Origin: Planctomyces sp.
GTDB lineage: Bacteria; Planctomycetota; Planctomycetia; Planctomycetales; Planctomycetaceae
Length of the DNA stretch: 64,000 bases
Reading direction: 5' to 3'
Assembly: GCA_019636235.1 (NCBI GenBank)
Contig: JAHBXW010000016.1
Coordinates: forward strand, 1-64,000
Shown: positions 8,699 to 16,256 of the stretch, piece by piece
How positions within the stretch are numbered: position 1 is the stretch's first letter
Layout: each line of letters starts with the position of its first letter
Translations under genes and position numbers: made by a program
The notes under the pieces: model-generated
Told to the model about the DNA's origin: nothing
The model's input: the letters and a program-made list of their open reading frames with translations, nothing else
The model's database searches: none

Positions 8699-9661
8699 AT
8701 GCTGCACTTCGCACCCCGCATGTGGTCGATGGCCGCCGTCCTGAGCGCCGGCTTCGCCTTCGCACAGGATCAGAATCAGGACCGAACGCCCGAGCCGCCG
8801 CCGGCGCCTGCCGCCGAGTCGACGCGCGAGGCCGTGCCCGCGCCCCCCGCCGCCGGGGATCGCACCCAAACCCCGCGAACCGACGCGGCCCCCGGCGAGC
8901 CGCTCTCGCCCCCGCCCGCCCCGCGCGATGAAACGCGTCCGCTCGATCAGCCGGCTGCGAACCGGATCGAAAACGAATACGACGACGCACGCGACGCCGA
9001 CCGCGATCAGCTCCGCGACGCCGACCGCGATCAGCTCCGCGACGAACAGCGTCTGGATACGACGCAGCGCGAGACGGAACGCCGGACGTTCGACGATCGC
9101 CCGAATCATGGCCGGCAGGGTCTGGGCGTGTGGTTCGGCCAGGGCATGACCGTCAGCCGCGTCGTCCCGAACGGGCCCGCCGCCCGCATCGGACTGCAGC
9201 CGGGGGACCAGCTGGTCTCCATCAACGGCCAGCAGTTCGCGGACGTGAACCTGATGGTCACGGAGTTCGGCCGCATCCCGCGCGACCAGGACATCGAGGT
9301 CGTGTTCATCCGGGATGGCCAGGAACACGTCGAGTCGACACGCCTCGCCGGCTGGGATGAGCTGTATCCGAACTACATGGCAGCTGGTTCCGGCCAGTAT
9401 GGGGCCCAGCCGTATATGGCGATGCGTCCGGTCGGACCGGACGGCGGTTACATCGAGGGGGGCTTCGTCGAGGGCGCTCCGTGCTGCGCTCCCGTGGCGA
9501 CCTGCTGCGAAGCGCAGCCGTTCGTCGGGGGCGGGTATGGGCATCAGGTCGCCTTCGCCCACGGTTACGGCGGCGGGTTTGATCCGTGCTGCGACGACGG
9601 CTGGGATCGGGCGAGCCGCCGGGCGCAGCGTCGGGCGGCGCGTCGCGGCTGCTGCTGGTAA
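8699..9661 (+). CDS. Secreted PDZ-domain protein
   Basis: The ATG at 8699 is preceded by GGAGAAA and opens a signal peptide (MLHFAPRMWSMAAVLSAGFA, cleavage near FAFA-QD). A long Pro/Arg/Asp-rich linker follows, containing a near-perfect tandem of DADRDQLR (about residues 99-114). The PDZ domain lies at about 138-220: GLGVWFGQGMTVSRVVPNGP, ARIGLQPGDQLVSINGQQF. No protease catalytic domain is attached, so this is not a DegP-type enzyme but an extracytoplasmic adaptor or anchor. The C-terminal 95 residues are Gly/Cys/Tyr-rich (GAPCCAPVATCCEA, DPCCDDGW), ending in an Arg-rich tail. The cysteine pairs suggest disulfides or metal binding (inference). Transcription ends at the terminator near 9745-9785. 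Confidence 0.88.
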   Translation: MLHFAPRMWSMAAVLSAGFAFAQDQNQDRTPEPPPAPAAESTREAVPAPPAAGDRTQTPRTDAAPGEPLSPPPAPRDETRPLDQPAANRIENEYDDARDADRDQLRDADRDQLRDEQRLDTTQRETERRTFDDRPNHGRQGLGVWFGQGMTVSRVVPNGPAARIGLQPGDQLVSINGQQFADVNLMVTEFGRIPRDQDIEVVFIRDGQEHVESTRLAGWDELYPNYMAAGSGQYGAQPYMAMRPVGPDGGYIEGGFVEGAPCCAPVATCCEAQPFVGGGYGHQVAFAHGYGGGFDPCCDDGWDRASRRAQRRAARRGCCW

Positions 9662-9744
9662 TGACGTCGCGTGAGGACCGCGCGCGCGACGCCTGATCGT
9701 CTTTCATCGGGCATCGGTGCGGTTCGGAAGTGACGCTGACGATA

Positions 9745-9785
9745 GAGCCGGATTGCTTCCTTGCGGGGCGATCCGGCTCCTTTTT
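9745..9785 (+). terminator. Rho-independent terminator after the PDZ gene
   Basis: A perfect 9-bp stem, GAGCCGGAT (9745-9753) with ATCCGGCTC (9771-9779), encloses a 17-base loop and is followed by CTTTTT. It lies about 85 bases past the PDZ stop codon. Confidence 0.9.
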
Positions 9786-10089
9786 ATGGACGGCGGGCCT
9801 CGCGGCCCCCAGCGACCGGACGCCCGACAGAACGCTGATGGATCAACGGCCAGCCCGCTCGATCAGAGAAAGGGGAGCCACGGAGGAGGACGGCGCCTTC
9901 ATAGCGACAGGGACGATCCGGCGACAACCGCGATCCGAGTGCAACATGATTTCCAACCATGAGTTACGAAGTTCCTTCGGGGGGCGTCGACGACGCCGAA
10001 TCGTGATTGGCGCAGCACTTGCGAATCCCCGGGCATCTACCGCCCGCCACACGCGGGCGCCACGCAGGGACCCACAGGGAGAGCGGAAG
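9786..10089 (+). other. Promoter-bearing intergenic region of the small membrane-protein operon
   Basis: The 300 bases between the terminator and the CsbD-like gene are less GC-rich than the genes around them. An open frame runs through it but lacks protein-like composition. I expect the operon promoter here; no specific element could be fixed. Confidence 0.4.
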
Positions 10090-10512
10090 ATGATCACGCG
10101 TCAGGAACTCGAAGGACATTGGAACACCGTCAAGGGGCGCATCCAGGAAAAGTGGGGGCAGCTCACCGACGACGATTTGCAGCAGGTCAAGGGCGATGCG
10201 ACCCAGCTGGTGGGCGTCATCCAGACGAAAACTGGCGAGACGCGTCGCGCGATCGAAAGCTTTCTCGATGAGGCCGTAACGAGCGGCCAGGGCATGATGA
10301 ACGAAGCGGTCGATACGGCCCGTCAGTACGCCGACCAGGCGTCGCAGGCCGCCCGCCGCGGCTACGAGCAGGTCTCGGCCGGGCTGGCCTCGGGCATGGA
10401 ACAGACGCAGACCATGGTCCGCCGCAATCCGATGGAATCGATCGGCGTGGCGTTCGGCGCCGGCCTCATCGCCGGCGTCATCACGGGTCTGGTGCTGAAG
10501 TCGTCCCGCTGA
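10090..10512 (+). CDS. CsbD-like / DUF883-like stress protein with C-terminal membrane anchor
   Basis: The 140-aa product starts MITRQELEGHWNTVKGRIQEKWGQLTDDDL, the classic CsbD pattern (W..vKG.ikekwGkLTdddl..v.G). CsbD is a general-stress protein of unknown biochemistry. After about residue 50 the sequence becomes an amphipathic helix (AIESFLDEAVTSGQGMMNEAVDTARQYADQA), then RRNPMESIGVAFGAGLIAGVITGLVLK, the membrane anchor typical of the ElaB/YqjD (DUF883) family. It is thus a CsbD-DUF883 composite. It leads an operon of similar small membrane proteins. GGGAGAGCGGAAG just before the ATG is a plausible ribosome site. Confidence 0.87.
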   Translation: MITRQELEGHWNTVKGRIQEKWGQLTDDDLQQVKGDATQLVGVIQTKTGETRRAIESFLDEAVTSGQGMMNEAVDTARQYADQASQAARRGYEQVSAGLASGMEQTQTMVRRNPMESIGVAFGAGLIAGVITGLVLKSSR

Positions 10513-10610
10513 GGGCGACGGTCAGACCCCGCCGTCCGGCGGGGCGCTGGCGCCGCATTCGCCGCCTGCCGGCTTCCTTTCACGATCCTGTCATTTCTCG
10601 GAGCGGAATC

Positions 10611-10901
10611 ATGGCCGCACACAGCAATCGCGTTCAGGGACACTGGACCGAAGAAAGCGAATCGGGCTCGATGTTCGGCCAGTGCGCCGAAGTCGCCCAG
10701 CAGACAATCGAGGACTATCCCCTGGGCGTGACGCTGGGCGCGTTCGCCGCGGGCCTGGGCCTGGGGGCGATGATCGGGGCAGCACTCGCGCAGCCCATCG
10801 CCCAGCGCCGCCAGGCGTCGGCGGAGCACATTGGCCGCCGCATCCTGGATTCGATTTCCGATCTGCTGCCGGCCAGCGTCCAGCGGCAGTTGCACTTCTG
10901 A
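10611..10901 (+). CDS. Small glycine-zipper membrane protein
   Basis: The 96-aa product has a polar N-terminal 35 residues, then DYPLGVTLGAFAAGLGLGAMIGAALAQPI, a glycine-rich helix of the zipper type found in DUF883-like anchors, and an amphipathic tail (RRILDSISDLLPASVQRQL). A GGAGCGGAATC sequence lies before the ATG. It is the second gene of the stress-type operon, about 100 bases after the CsbD-like gene. No named family can be assigned; I infer a membrane-associated envelope-stress role from neighbours. Confidence 0.75.
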   Translation: MAAHSNRVQGHWTEESESGSMFGQCAEVAQQTIEDYPLGVTLGAFAAGLGLGAMIGAALAQPIAQRRQASAEHIGRRILDSISDLLPASVQRQLHF

Positions 10902-10971
10902 TTGACCTCGACGCGCGCCGTGACGAGTTCGCCGCAAGCGGCCGCGATTGTCCTTTCCGCGGAGCCGGATC

Positions 10972-11424
10972 ATGGAACCCACTCCCCACCGACCGGGGGG
11001 CGCAGACCTCAGTGCCGACGAACTCTGCGGCCTGATGAACGTCGTTCGCCGCCGGATGGCGTGCGAGGCCGCGGGCGTCGCCCGTGGCGCGCGTCAGCTG
11101 ACCGACTGGCGTTACTACTTCCGATCGTTCCCCGGCCCGATCCTGGCGGGGGCGGCGTTCCTCGGCTTTCTGGCCGTCCCCCGGCGGCTGGAGATCATGT
11201 CGCCGGACGTGGCGACGCTCGAGGAACTGGCGAAGAAGAACCGGCTGGTCGTCGAGACGAAGCCTGCGTCGGCCGCCAAGCCCGGCTTCCTGGACTCGAT
11301 GGTCACCATGGCCGGCAACGTGCTGCTCCGGGCCGGGCTTGCGTACGCGCGGCAGCAGGCCGGACGGCTCTTTGGCAATCAGGCCGCCGAAGCGGCGTCC
11401 CCCCTGCAGGAGTCCTCACCATGA
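10972..11424 (+). CDS. Hypothetical membrane protein of the stress operon, 150 aa
   Basis: I do not recognise the family. The ATG at 10972 follows GGAG with seven-base spacing; a further in-frame start at 10948 is less likely. The protein has an N-terminal soluble helix with LMNVVRRRMACEAAGVARGAR, a short hydrophobic segment SFPGPILAGAAFLGFLAVP (about 54-72) that may be a membrane helix, a linker, and a second semi-hydrophobic helix FLDSMVTMAGNVLLRAGLAYARQQ. The stop codon overlaps the next start (ATGA). This places it firmly in the operon and suggests coupled translation with the next small anchor protein. Confidence 0.72.
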   Translation: MEPTPHRPGGADLSADELCGLMNVVRRRMACEAAGVARGARQLTDWRYYFRSFPGPILAGAAFLGFLAVPRRLEIMSPDVATLEELAKKNRLVVETKPASAAKPGFLDSMVTMAGNVLLRAGLAYARQQAGRLFGNQAAEAASPLQESSP

Positions 11425-11612
11425 TTCTGGGCAACGACCCGTCGCTGTACACGGCCTATGGCGGAGGACGGCTGGGAGCGGAACCGCCTCCCGCGCCGTC
11501 GAAACCGCTGGCCTCCCGCGCGGAAGAGTGGGTGGAAACCCATCCGACCATTTGCGTGGCCGCCGCCCTCATGCTCGGAGTGACCCTGGGATGGCTCATC
11601 AAGAGACGATGA
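11421..11612 (+). CDS. 63-aa DUF883-type membrane-anchor protein
   Basis: The product starts MILGNDPSLYTAYGGGRLG and ends in RAEEWVETHPTICVAAALMLGVTLGWLIKRR. The last 30 residues are the C-tail anchor pattern of the ElaB/YqjD family: acidic helix, HP, hydrophobic helix with GxxxGW, and a terminal KRR. Its ATG overlaps the previous stop (ATGA), and AGGAG lies nine bases upstream. The ElaB relatives are linked to ribosome association or stress at the inner membrane in enterobacteria; a similar role here is inference. Confidence 0.75.
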   Translation: MILGNDPSLYTAYGGGRLGAEPPPAPSKPLASRAEEWVETHPTICVAAALMLGVTLGWLIKRR

Positions 11613-12070
11613 ACGGCGCCGACGCCAGCGCGCGACGATTCGGACGCAACCTCAGCGGCTTCGCACACGATGTGGCGACGCTGGCGGAGCTGCAGTTCCG
11701 GCTGCTGGCCGTGGACCTCCGGGACGCGAAGAAGGCGGCGGGCCTGGCGGTCATGTTGATGGCGGCCGGCCTCGTGCTCGCCTTCGGGATGATTCCCATC
11801 CTGCTGGCGGCTCTGGCGTACGTGCTGGTGGACTTCGCCGGGTGGCCGCTGTCGGCCGCCTTCGGCGTGGTGGCGCTGGGCGCGGTCGTGTTGGCGGCCG
11901 GGATGGCGTTCGTGGGCTGGAAGCGGCTGACCCGCGGCACGGCGACATTGAACCGCTCGCGCAGAGAACTCAAAGAGACGTTCCACTGGATCAAGGAATC
12001 ATTGCGCCCGGGCGATGAACTGTCGCCCGCCAACTCGGATCGATACGCCGCAAGCCCGCCGCGCTGGTGA
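11609..12070 (+). CDS. Phage-holin-like / YqjE-family membrane protein
   Basis: The product (153 aa) starts MNGADASARRFGRNLSGFAHDVATLAELQ at an ATG that overlaps the preceding TGA (ATGA). An alternative ATG at 11591 exists. Two hydrophobic helices, GLAVMLMAAGLVLAFGMIPI and SAAFGVVALGAVVLAAGMAF, lie after a helix rich in LAELQFRLLAVDLRDAKKAA. This is the layout of the Phage_holin_3_6 (YqjE) family: cytoplasmic helix, two TMs, then a helical tail (LNRSRRELKETFHWIKESL). YqjD-YqjE-like pairs are found together in many Proteobacteria, which fits the DUF883-like neighbour just upstream. Confidence 0.82.
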   Translation: MNGADASARRFGRNLSGFAHDVATLAELQFRLLAVDLRDAKKAAGLAVMLMAAGLVLAFGMIPILLAALAYVLVDFAGWPLSAAFGVVALGAVVLAAGMAFVGWKRLTRGTATLNRSRRELKETFHWIKESLRPGDELSPANSDRYAASPPRW

Positions 12071-12135
12071 GCCCGCGGATCGCCGAGAATTCAAACTTTC
12101 TCAACCCGTTCCGGAAACTCAGGACACCCAAGGAC

Positions 12136-12321
12136 ATGAATACGCAGACCGGATCGACCCGCAGCAGTGCGCAGGTCCGACGCCCCGGCGAACCGGCCGT
12201 GCAGCCGTCGCAGGACCTGTTGTGCTACCTCAAGGAATACGCGCGGCAGAAGCCCGATGTCGCGGCGATGTGGTGCTTCGGCATCGGATTCGTGCTCGGG
12301 TGGAAGCTGAAGCCCTGGTAG
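12136..12321 (+). CDS. 61-aa membrane-anchor protein
   Basis: The product starts MNTQTGSTRSSAQVRRPGEP and ends DLLCYLKEYARQKPDVAAMWCFGIGFVLGWKLKPW. The C-terminal half repeats the pattern seen in the 63-aa protein two genes upstream: an amphipathic helix, a KPDV turn and a GxxxGWK-type helix at the extreme C-terminus. The frame is also open to a GTG at 12067 that overlaps the preceding stop, so a longer 84-aa form with coupled translation is possible. No known family name is assigned. Confidence 0.68.
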   Translation: MNTQTGSTRSSAQVRRPGEPAVQPSQDLLCYLKEYARQKPDVAAMWCFGIGFVLGWKLKPW

Positions 12322-12486
12322 AATGCGGACAGCGGCCGACCGTCGCCCGTCGACGGTGGACCAGCCGCGCCACAGGGGCGCTCCCGTTCGTCTCCAGCCA
12401 ATGACGATCGGTCGCGCCCCTGTCGGCGTCTGGCGACCATCAACAATTCACGGAAACGACCCGGCGTTGTTCCCTGCGGGGCCGAC

Positions 12487-13470
12487 ATGGCGTGGAGCTG
12501 GCTGAAGCGCAGCGGCGTGGTCCTGTGGCGGACCTACACCCGCTGGCAGAACGACGACGGCCCGCTGATGTCGGCGGCCGTCGCCTATTACCTCAGCCTG
12601 TCGCTGTTCCCCGCGCTGCTGCTGCTGATCACCGGGATCGGGCTGTTCTTCCGATACACGCTGCAGGGCCAGGATGCCGAGCAGCAGGTGCTGGCCTTTG
12701 TCGCGGAGCAAGGTTCGCCGGCGCTCGAGCGGCAGGTGCGGGCGATGCTGGGGCAGATCCAGGATCGCACGGAGGTGGGGGGCTCGCTGGGAATCGTGGG
12801 GGTGTTGATCGGCGCCCTGGCGGGATTCACCCAGATGGAGCGGGCGTTCGACCACATGTGGGACGTGCACGCGACCCGCGACAAGGGAATGCTCGCGACA
12901 GTCCGCCATATCCTGATTGAACGCGGCGTGGCGTTTCTGATGCTGCTGGGCGTCGGCTTGCTGGTGGTGATCGTCTTGATCGCCGGCCTGGTGATCACCG
13001 GACTGGAGCATTACGTCCGGGATAATCTTGGCGTGCCGGCGTTCCCCAGCCCGCTGTTGCGCCTGTTGGTGACGATGTTCATCAATACGGCGCTGTTCGC
13101 GATCCTGTACCGCTACCTGACGCCGCCCAGGGTGCACTGGCGGCACGCGATCCGCGGGGGCCTGCTGGCGGCCGCCGCCTGGGAACTGGGCCGGACGATT
13201 CTGGCGTCCTGGGTCATCGGCTCGCGCTACACCAGCGCGTACGGGATCGTGGGATCGTTCCTGGCGGTGATGCTGTGGTGTTATTACGCGGTGGCCGTGA
13301 TCTTTCTGGGGGGCGAATACCTGAAGGAGATCGTGGGGGACGATCATCCGCATGATGTGGTCGAGCCGCCGGCCCCCACGGGCGACGTCGATTTGCCCGT
13401 TGCGGAAGAACCGCGGGACATTCTGCACCACGACGACGAGCCGGAAGGTCCGCCGCCGGCGCCTGGATGA
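12487..13470 (+). CDS. YihY/virulence factor BrkB family inner-membrane protein
   Basis: The 327-aa protein has the family landmarks in order: DDGPLMSAAVAYYLSLSLFPALLLLITGIGLFF at about 24-55, GFTQMERAFDHMWDV, LLLVLG-type hydrophobic helices at about 140-175 and 190-215, then the signature GGLLAAAAWELGRTILASWV and SAYGIVGSFLAVMLWCYYAVAVIFLGGEYLKE. Six helices are expected. The family was long misannotated as RNase BN; it is an uncharacterised transporter-like group. A Pro/Asp/His-rich acidic tail (DDHPHDVVEPPAPTGDVDLP) is cytoplasmic. It closes the 10090-13470 gene run, about 165 bases after the small anchor gene. Confidence 0.92.
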   Translation: MAWSWLKRSGVVLWRTYTRWQNDDGPLMSAAVAYYLSLSLFPALLLLITGIGLFFRYTLQGQDAEQQVLAFVAEQGSPALERQVRAMLGQIQDRTEVGGSLGIVGVLIGALAGFTQMERAFDHMWDVHATRDKGMLATVRHILIERGVAFLMLLGVGLLVVIVLIAGLVITGLEHYVRDNLGVPAFPSPLLRLLVTMFINTALFAILYRYLTPPRVHWRHAIRGGLLAAAAWELGRTILASWVIGSRYTSAYGIVGSFLAVMLWCYYAVAVIFLGGEYLKEIVGDDHPHDVVEPPAPTGDVDLPVAEEPRDILHHDDEPEGPPPAPG

Positions 13471-13626
13471 GCGGGGGACGAGACAGAAATCGCCGGAGCG
13501 GAATGGCGTCGGCAGGCCTGCGTCGCGGCAGCGATTCGGACTCTCACGCCGCAAGAACTCTCACACCGGGACGGAGCGCTCCTTCGCTCGCCCGGCGGAT
13601 TCCTCAACAGCGACTCTTGCTGGTGC

Positions 13627-13680
13627 GATCGAACTCGATCAGACGACCTGCAGGATCGAACTCGATCAGGCGACCTGCAG
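13627..13680. repeat. 27-bp tandem duplication spanning the BON gene stop codon
   Basis: Two 27-base units, 13627-13653 and 13654-13680, differ at a single base. Both contain the palindromic GATCGA-type core and CTGCAG. The second unit carries the last codons and the TGA of the BON gene, and the first repeats them downstream in the same frame, giving LQVA-stop and LQVV-stop. Confidence 0.92.
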
Positions 13681-13959
13681 CTCGTTGCGCACGCCCTCGA
13701 TGCCGTCGAGCTGCCCGATGATGTGCTGGGCCATCTGCTTCATGAAGAAGCTGCGGACTTGGCCGCGGAGAGTGACGGTGCGTCCCTGGACGTCGAACGC
13801 GAGCGACTTGAGGGCACGGTAGGGCGCCGATTCCAGTTGCTGGCGGACGGCTCGCGACAGCGGGCAGACGGGCGTCCTGCGTTCGAGACGCGGGGCCGGC
13901 CCGGAATGAGAAGTGGTGTGAAACGATCGCGAAGCTGAGGCAGCGCTCTCTTGAATCAT
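13666..13959 (-). CDS. BON-domain protein
   Basis: From the ATG at 13959 (MIQESAASASRSFHTT) the product is 97 aa. Residues about 37-97 match a BON domain: VRQQLESAPYRALKSLAFDVQ, GRTVTLRGQVRSFFMKQMAQ, IIGQLDGIEGVRNELQV, with the conserved G in LRG and the final V..V.N.L.V strand. BON domains bind phospholipid or envelope components and are found in OsmY-like stress proteins. No signal peptide is visible; the N-terminal 35 residues are Ser/Thr/Arg-rich. A longer frame (to 14346) exists but its extension lacks protein character. The gene is convergent with the YihY gene. Its stop codon lies inside a 27-bp tandem duplication. Confidence 0.85.
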   Translation of the reverse strand: MIQESAASASRSFHTTSHSGPAPRLERRTPVCPLSRAVRQQLESAPYRALKSLAFDVQGRTVTLRGQVRSFFMKQMAQHIIGQLDGIEGVRNELQVA

Positions 13960-14653
13960 AAATCCTGACAGTCCTGACCTGAGTCCGTTTGGCGGCCGGG
14001 GTCGTATGTGGGGTTGCGGGGTCTGCGTAAGAGTTCGGGTGAGAACAAGGCGGCCCGTCGAAGGATGGGCACCCCGAAGAGGGCAACCGCTGGGCGGCTC
14101 GCAGGGGCTGATCGGGAACGGCTGTTCTCGTCCGCCGGGAGTGGGCAAATCGCGCGCCCTGACTTCCGATCGTTCAGATTCGGGAAACTGCAGGGCTCGT
14201 TGCCGTTCGTCGACGCAGGCGGGAATTGTCGCGGGGCTCGGCGATTGCCGCGCGTTTCTGGCCGAACTGGACCGCGTGATCCCCCGAAAAACGTCACGTC
14301 GGCTTGTCATCCGGATTCTGTTCGCCGCACGCCGGCTGCGCGACAAACTTACAACTCCTGCGCGATCCGCGATCGCGCCGGTTGTCCCGAACCTATGCCC
14401 TTGGTGTCACACTCGGGCGACACAGACCTGTGACCCTGAGGGAACGGTCATGTAGCGATCCGCAACGCCGCCTGTCTGATTGGCGACCAACCTGGCTGGA
14501 ATCCGGACACTCGTGCGGTCAAGGCCAATTCTGATCGATTGGCGGCCAGGCGCCGGGCAGCGGATTGCAAAGAATTGTCCAGCATTCACTTCGGCAATTT
14601 CTGCCGGTACCTGACAGTGTCAGGATTCGTAGTTGGCGAATGTCTTGAACGAT
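13960..14653. other. Long intergenic region upstream of csrA, no gene seen
   Basis: Some 700 bases between the BON gene start and the csrA promoter. From about 14300 on, the sequence is visibly richer in A and T than the neighbouring genes. Short open frames on both strands have no recognisable content. It may carry a small RNA or distal enhancer sites for the sigma-54-type promoter, but nothing can be fixed. Confidence 0.45.
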
Positions 14654-14669
14654 TGGCATGCTTACTGCA
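14654..14669 (+). promoter_or_regulatory. Candidate sigma-54 (RpoN) promoter of csrA
   Basis: TGGCATGCTTACTGCA matches the -24/-12 consensus TGGCACG-N4-TTGCW at most positions, with GG and GC separated by exactly 10 bases. The start point would be near 14680, leaving a leader of about 54 bases before the csrA ATG. No -35/-10 pair as good was seen. Confidence 0.6.
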
Positions 14670-14686
14670 CGTTGAACGGTCGATGT

Positions 14687-14701
14687 GAGGATCTTTTCCT
14701 C
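14687..14701 (+). promoter_or_regulatory. Leader hairpin with GGA motif, possible CsrA self-binding site
   Basis: GAGGATCTTTTCCTC forms a perfect 5-bp stem with a 5-base loop. With CAGGGA at 14702-14707 and AAGGA in the ribosome site at 14722-14726, three GGA motifs lie within 40 bases before the csrA start. That is the usual arrangement for CsrA autoregulation. GGA in known sites usually lies in the loop, whereas here it lies in the stem of this hairpin. Confidence 0.45.
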
Positions 14702-14733
14702 CAGGGAAGGCGAATCGTCGCAAGGAGTGACAG

Positions 14734-14949
14734 ATGCTTGTTCTGACGCGGAAAATTGGCGAAGAGATCATTATCGGCGGGTGCATTCGCGTGAAGGTCG
14801 CTGACATCCGGGGCAGCCGGGTGCGCATCGCGATCGACGCTCCGCGCGAACTGTCCGTGCAGCGGCAGGAAATCGCGATCGAACTGCAGTCGCAGACGCA
14901 GCCGGCGCGTCGGCCGGTCGAGCGGGAACTGGAAGCCATCCCGGTTTGA
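14734..14949 (+). CDS. csrA: Carbon storage regulator CsrA (copy 1)
   Basis: The 71-aa product starts MLVLTRKIGEEIIIGGCIRV, the diagnostic CsrA N-terminus, followed by VKVADIRGSRVRIAIDAPRELSVQRQEI. The RNA-binding residues L4, R6 and the R44-like arginine (in the ApReLsVqR stretch) are in place. CsrA binds GGA motifs in mRNA leaders and alters translation and stability. The Arg-rich tail (RRPVERELEAIPV) is normal. AAGGAG lies eight bases before the ATG. A sigma-54-type promoter lies upstream and a strong terminator downstream, so it is a single-gene unit. A paralogue lies at 52318-52539. Confidence 0.95.
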   Translation: MLVLTRKIGEEIIIGGCIRVKVADIRGSRVRIAIDAPRELSVQRQEIAIELQSQTQPARRPVERELEAIPV

Positions 14950-15029
14950 TTCGCGGAGCCACTGCGGCCGCTTCGGTGGCCAGCGCGAGGCGTTCAGCAT
15001 AGTAGCTGAACCGTCCGTCAGACTCGTTC

Positions 15030-15067
15030 AACGCCCAGGGCATCTCGGCCGACGCTGGGCGTTTTTT
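15030..15067 (+). terminator. Rho-independent terminator of csrA
   Basis: AACGCCCAG (15030-15038) pairs perfectly with CTGGGCGTT (15055-15063), with a 16-base loop, and TTTTTT follows at 15062-15067. Confidence 0.92.
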
Positions 15068-15137
15068 CTTGCGCTGACTTCAGCGAGCGCACTGCGAGAC
15101 GGGACAATCCTCTCGATCCCGACGCCCTCGATGCTGA

Positions 15138-16073
15138 TCAGCCCGCGGCCGCGCCCTGCGGGGGAATCGGCGGCACGCCGCGCACGACCCGCAGCGCCGC
15201 CGGCAGCACGCTGACGCTGAAGTCGCCGGGTTCCAGTGCATCGCCGTCAGCCGTCATCGGGATCTCCGGGAAGGCCCGGACATCAATCCGGCGGCATTGG
15301 CGGCAGACGACCAGTTCATTCGCCCGGAAGTCGGTGAACACGTAGTCCAGCGTCAGAGTCGCCAGGTCGAGCGCGGTGCCCTCGCGGATCGCCAGCAAAT
15401 CCAGTCGGCCGTCGTCGAGCCGCGCTTCCGGCGAAACCTCCAGCCCGCCGCCGGATGTCCGACCATTGGCGAAGAACAAATTCAACGCGGCGATCCGTTC
15501 CGGCGGGCCCCCGTCGATCGACAGGTCGATTTCGAACACGTCGAGTTCCTGCAGCAGGTCGACGGCGCCGCGCATGTAACACAGCGGCCCCCACCGGGCC
15601 TTCATATCATCCGTGACGATGTCGGTGTACTTGCCCGTGTTTCCGGCCGTCAGCATGTTGGCGACGATCCGGCGTCCCCCCGCGCGCTTCAGTTCCAGCA
15701 CGTCCATCGGCGCCGCCGCGCCCCGCAGGCAGACCTCCAGCGCCGCTTCGGGCTCCAGCGGCATGTCCAGCGAACGGGCAAGGTCGTTGCCGGTTCCCAG
15801 CGGCAGGACGGCGAGTTCCACGCGAGCCCGCGCCTCGGAATCGGCTTCCGCCAGCGCCGCCACCACGGCCGATACCGAACCATCCCCGCCGGCGGCGATG
15901 ATCCGCTCCGCACCTCCCGCGACGGCATCATGCACGGCCCGCCGGGCGGCATCGCGGTCGGTGGTCTCCAAAACTTCGAGTTCCGGATGAGCGTCCAGTT
16001 GGCTGCGCAGCTCCGGCGACGAGCGGGCGGCGCGGGCCGCGGGGTTCCAGATGAGAACGGCGGAAATGGGCAC
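15138..16073 (-). CDS. Diacylglycerol-kinase-family lipid kinase
   Basis: The 311-aa protein begins MPISAVLIWNPAARAARSSP, carries GGDGS in IIAAGGDGSVSAV at about 58-70 and GTGND in VLPLGTGNDLARSL at about 89-102, and later FFANGRTSGGGLEVSPEARLDDGRLDLL. These are the nucleotide-binding and catalytic motifs of the YegS/DgkB/sphingosine-kinase superfamily. The exact substrate could be diacylglycerol or another lipid. It would act on the cytoplasmic face of the membrane. No helix is present. It lies on the same strand as the PLP enzyme gene at 16257-17375, with 183 bases between them. Confidence 0.9.
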   Translation of the reverse strand: MPISAVLIWNPAARAARSSPELRSQLDAHPELEVLETTDRDAARRAVHDAVAGGAERIIAAGGDGSVSAVVAALAEADSEARARVELAVLPLGTGNDLARSLDMPLEPEAALEVCLRGAAAPMDVLELKRAGGRRIVANMLTAGNTGKYTDIVTDDMKARWGPLCYMRGAVDLLQELDVFEIDLSIDGGPPERIAALNLFFANGRTSGGGLEVSPEARLDDGRLDLLAIREGTALDLATLTLDYVFTDFRANELVVCRQCRRIDVRAFPEIPMTADGDALEPGDFSVSVLPAALRVVRGVPPIPPQGAAAG

Positions 16074-16256
16074 ACCTCATGACCGGACGCGAAGCGCTCC
16101 CGCGGTCGCCGCCGACGTGGCGACTGCTGGGGCGAGCTGCCGAAAGTGCAACCTACATGCCGCAGCCCACGGCCATTTTTTTGGAGACCAGCCAGTCGCG
16201 CGGTCCGCCGGATGCCCGATCCGACGAACACTTCCGCCGGACCAGCTGGTCGGGAT

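Noticed and set aside
13956-14455. Short frames between the BON gene and csrA
   Set aside because: No ribosome site, no protein-like composition and mutual overlap.
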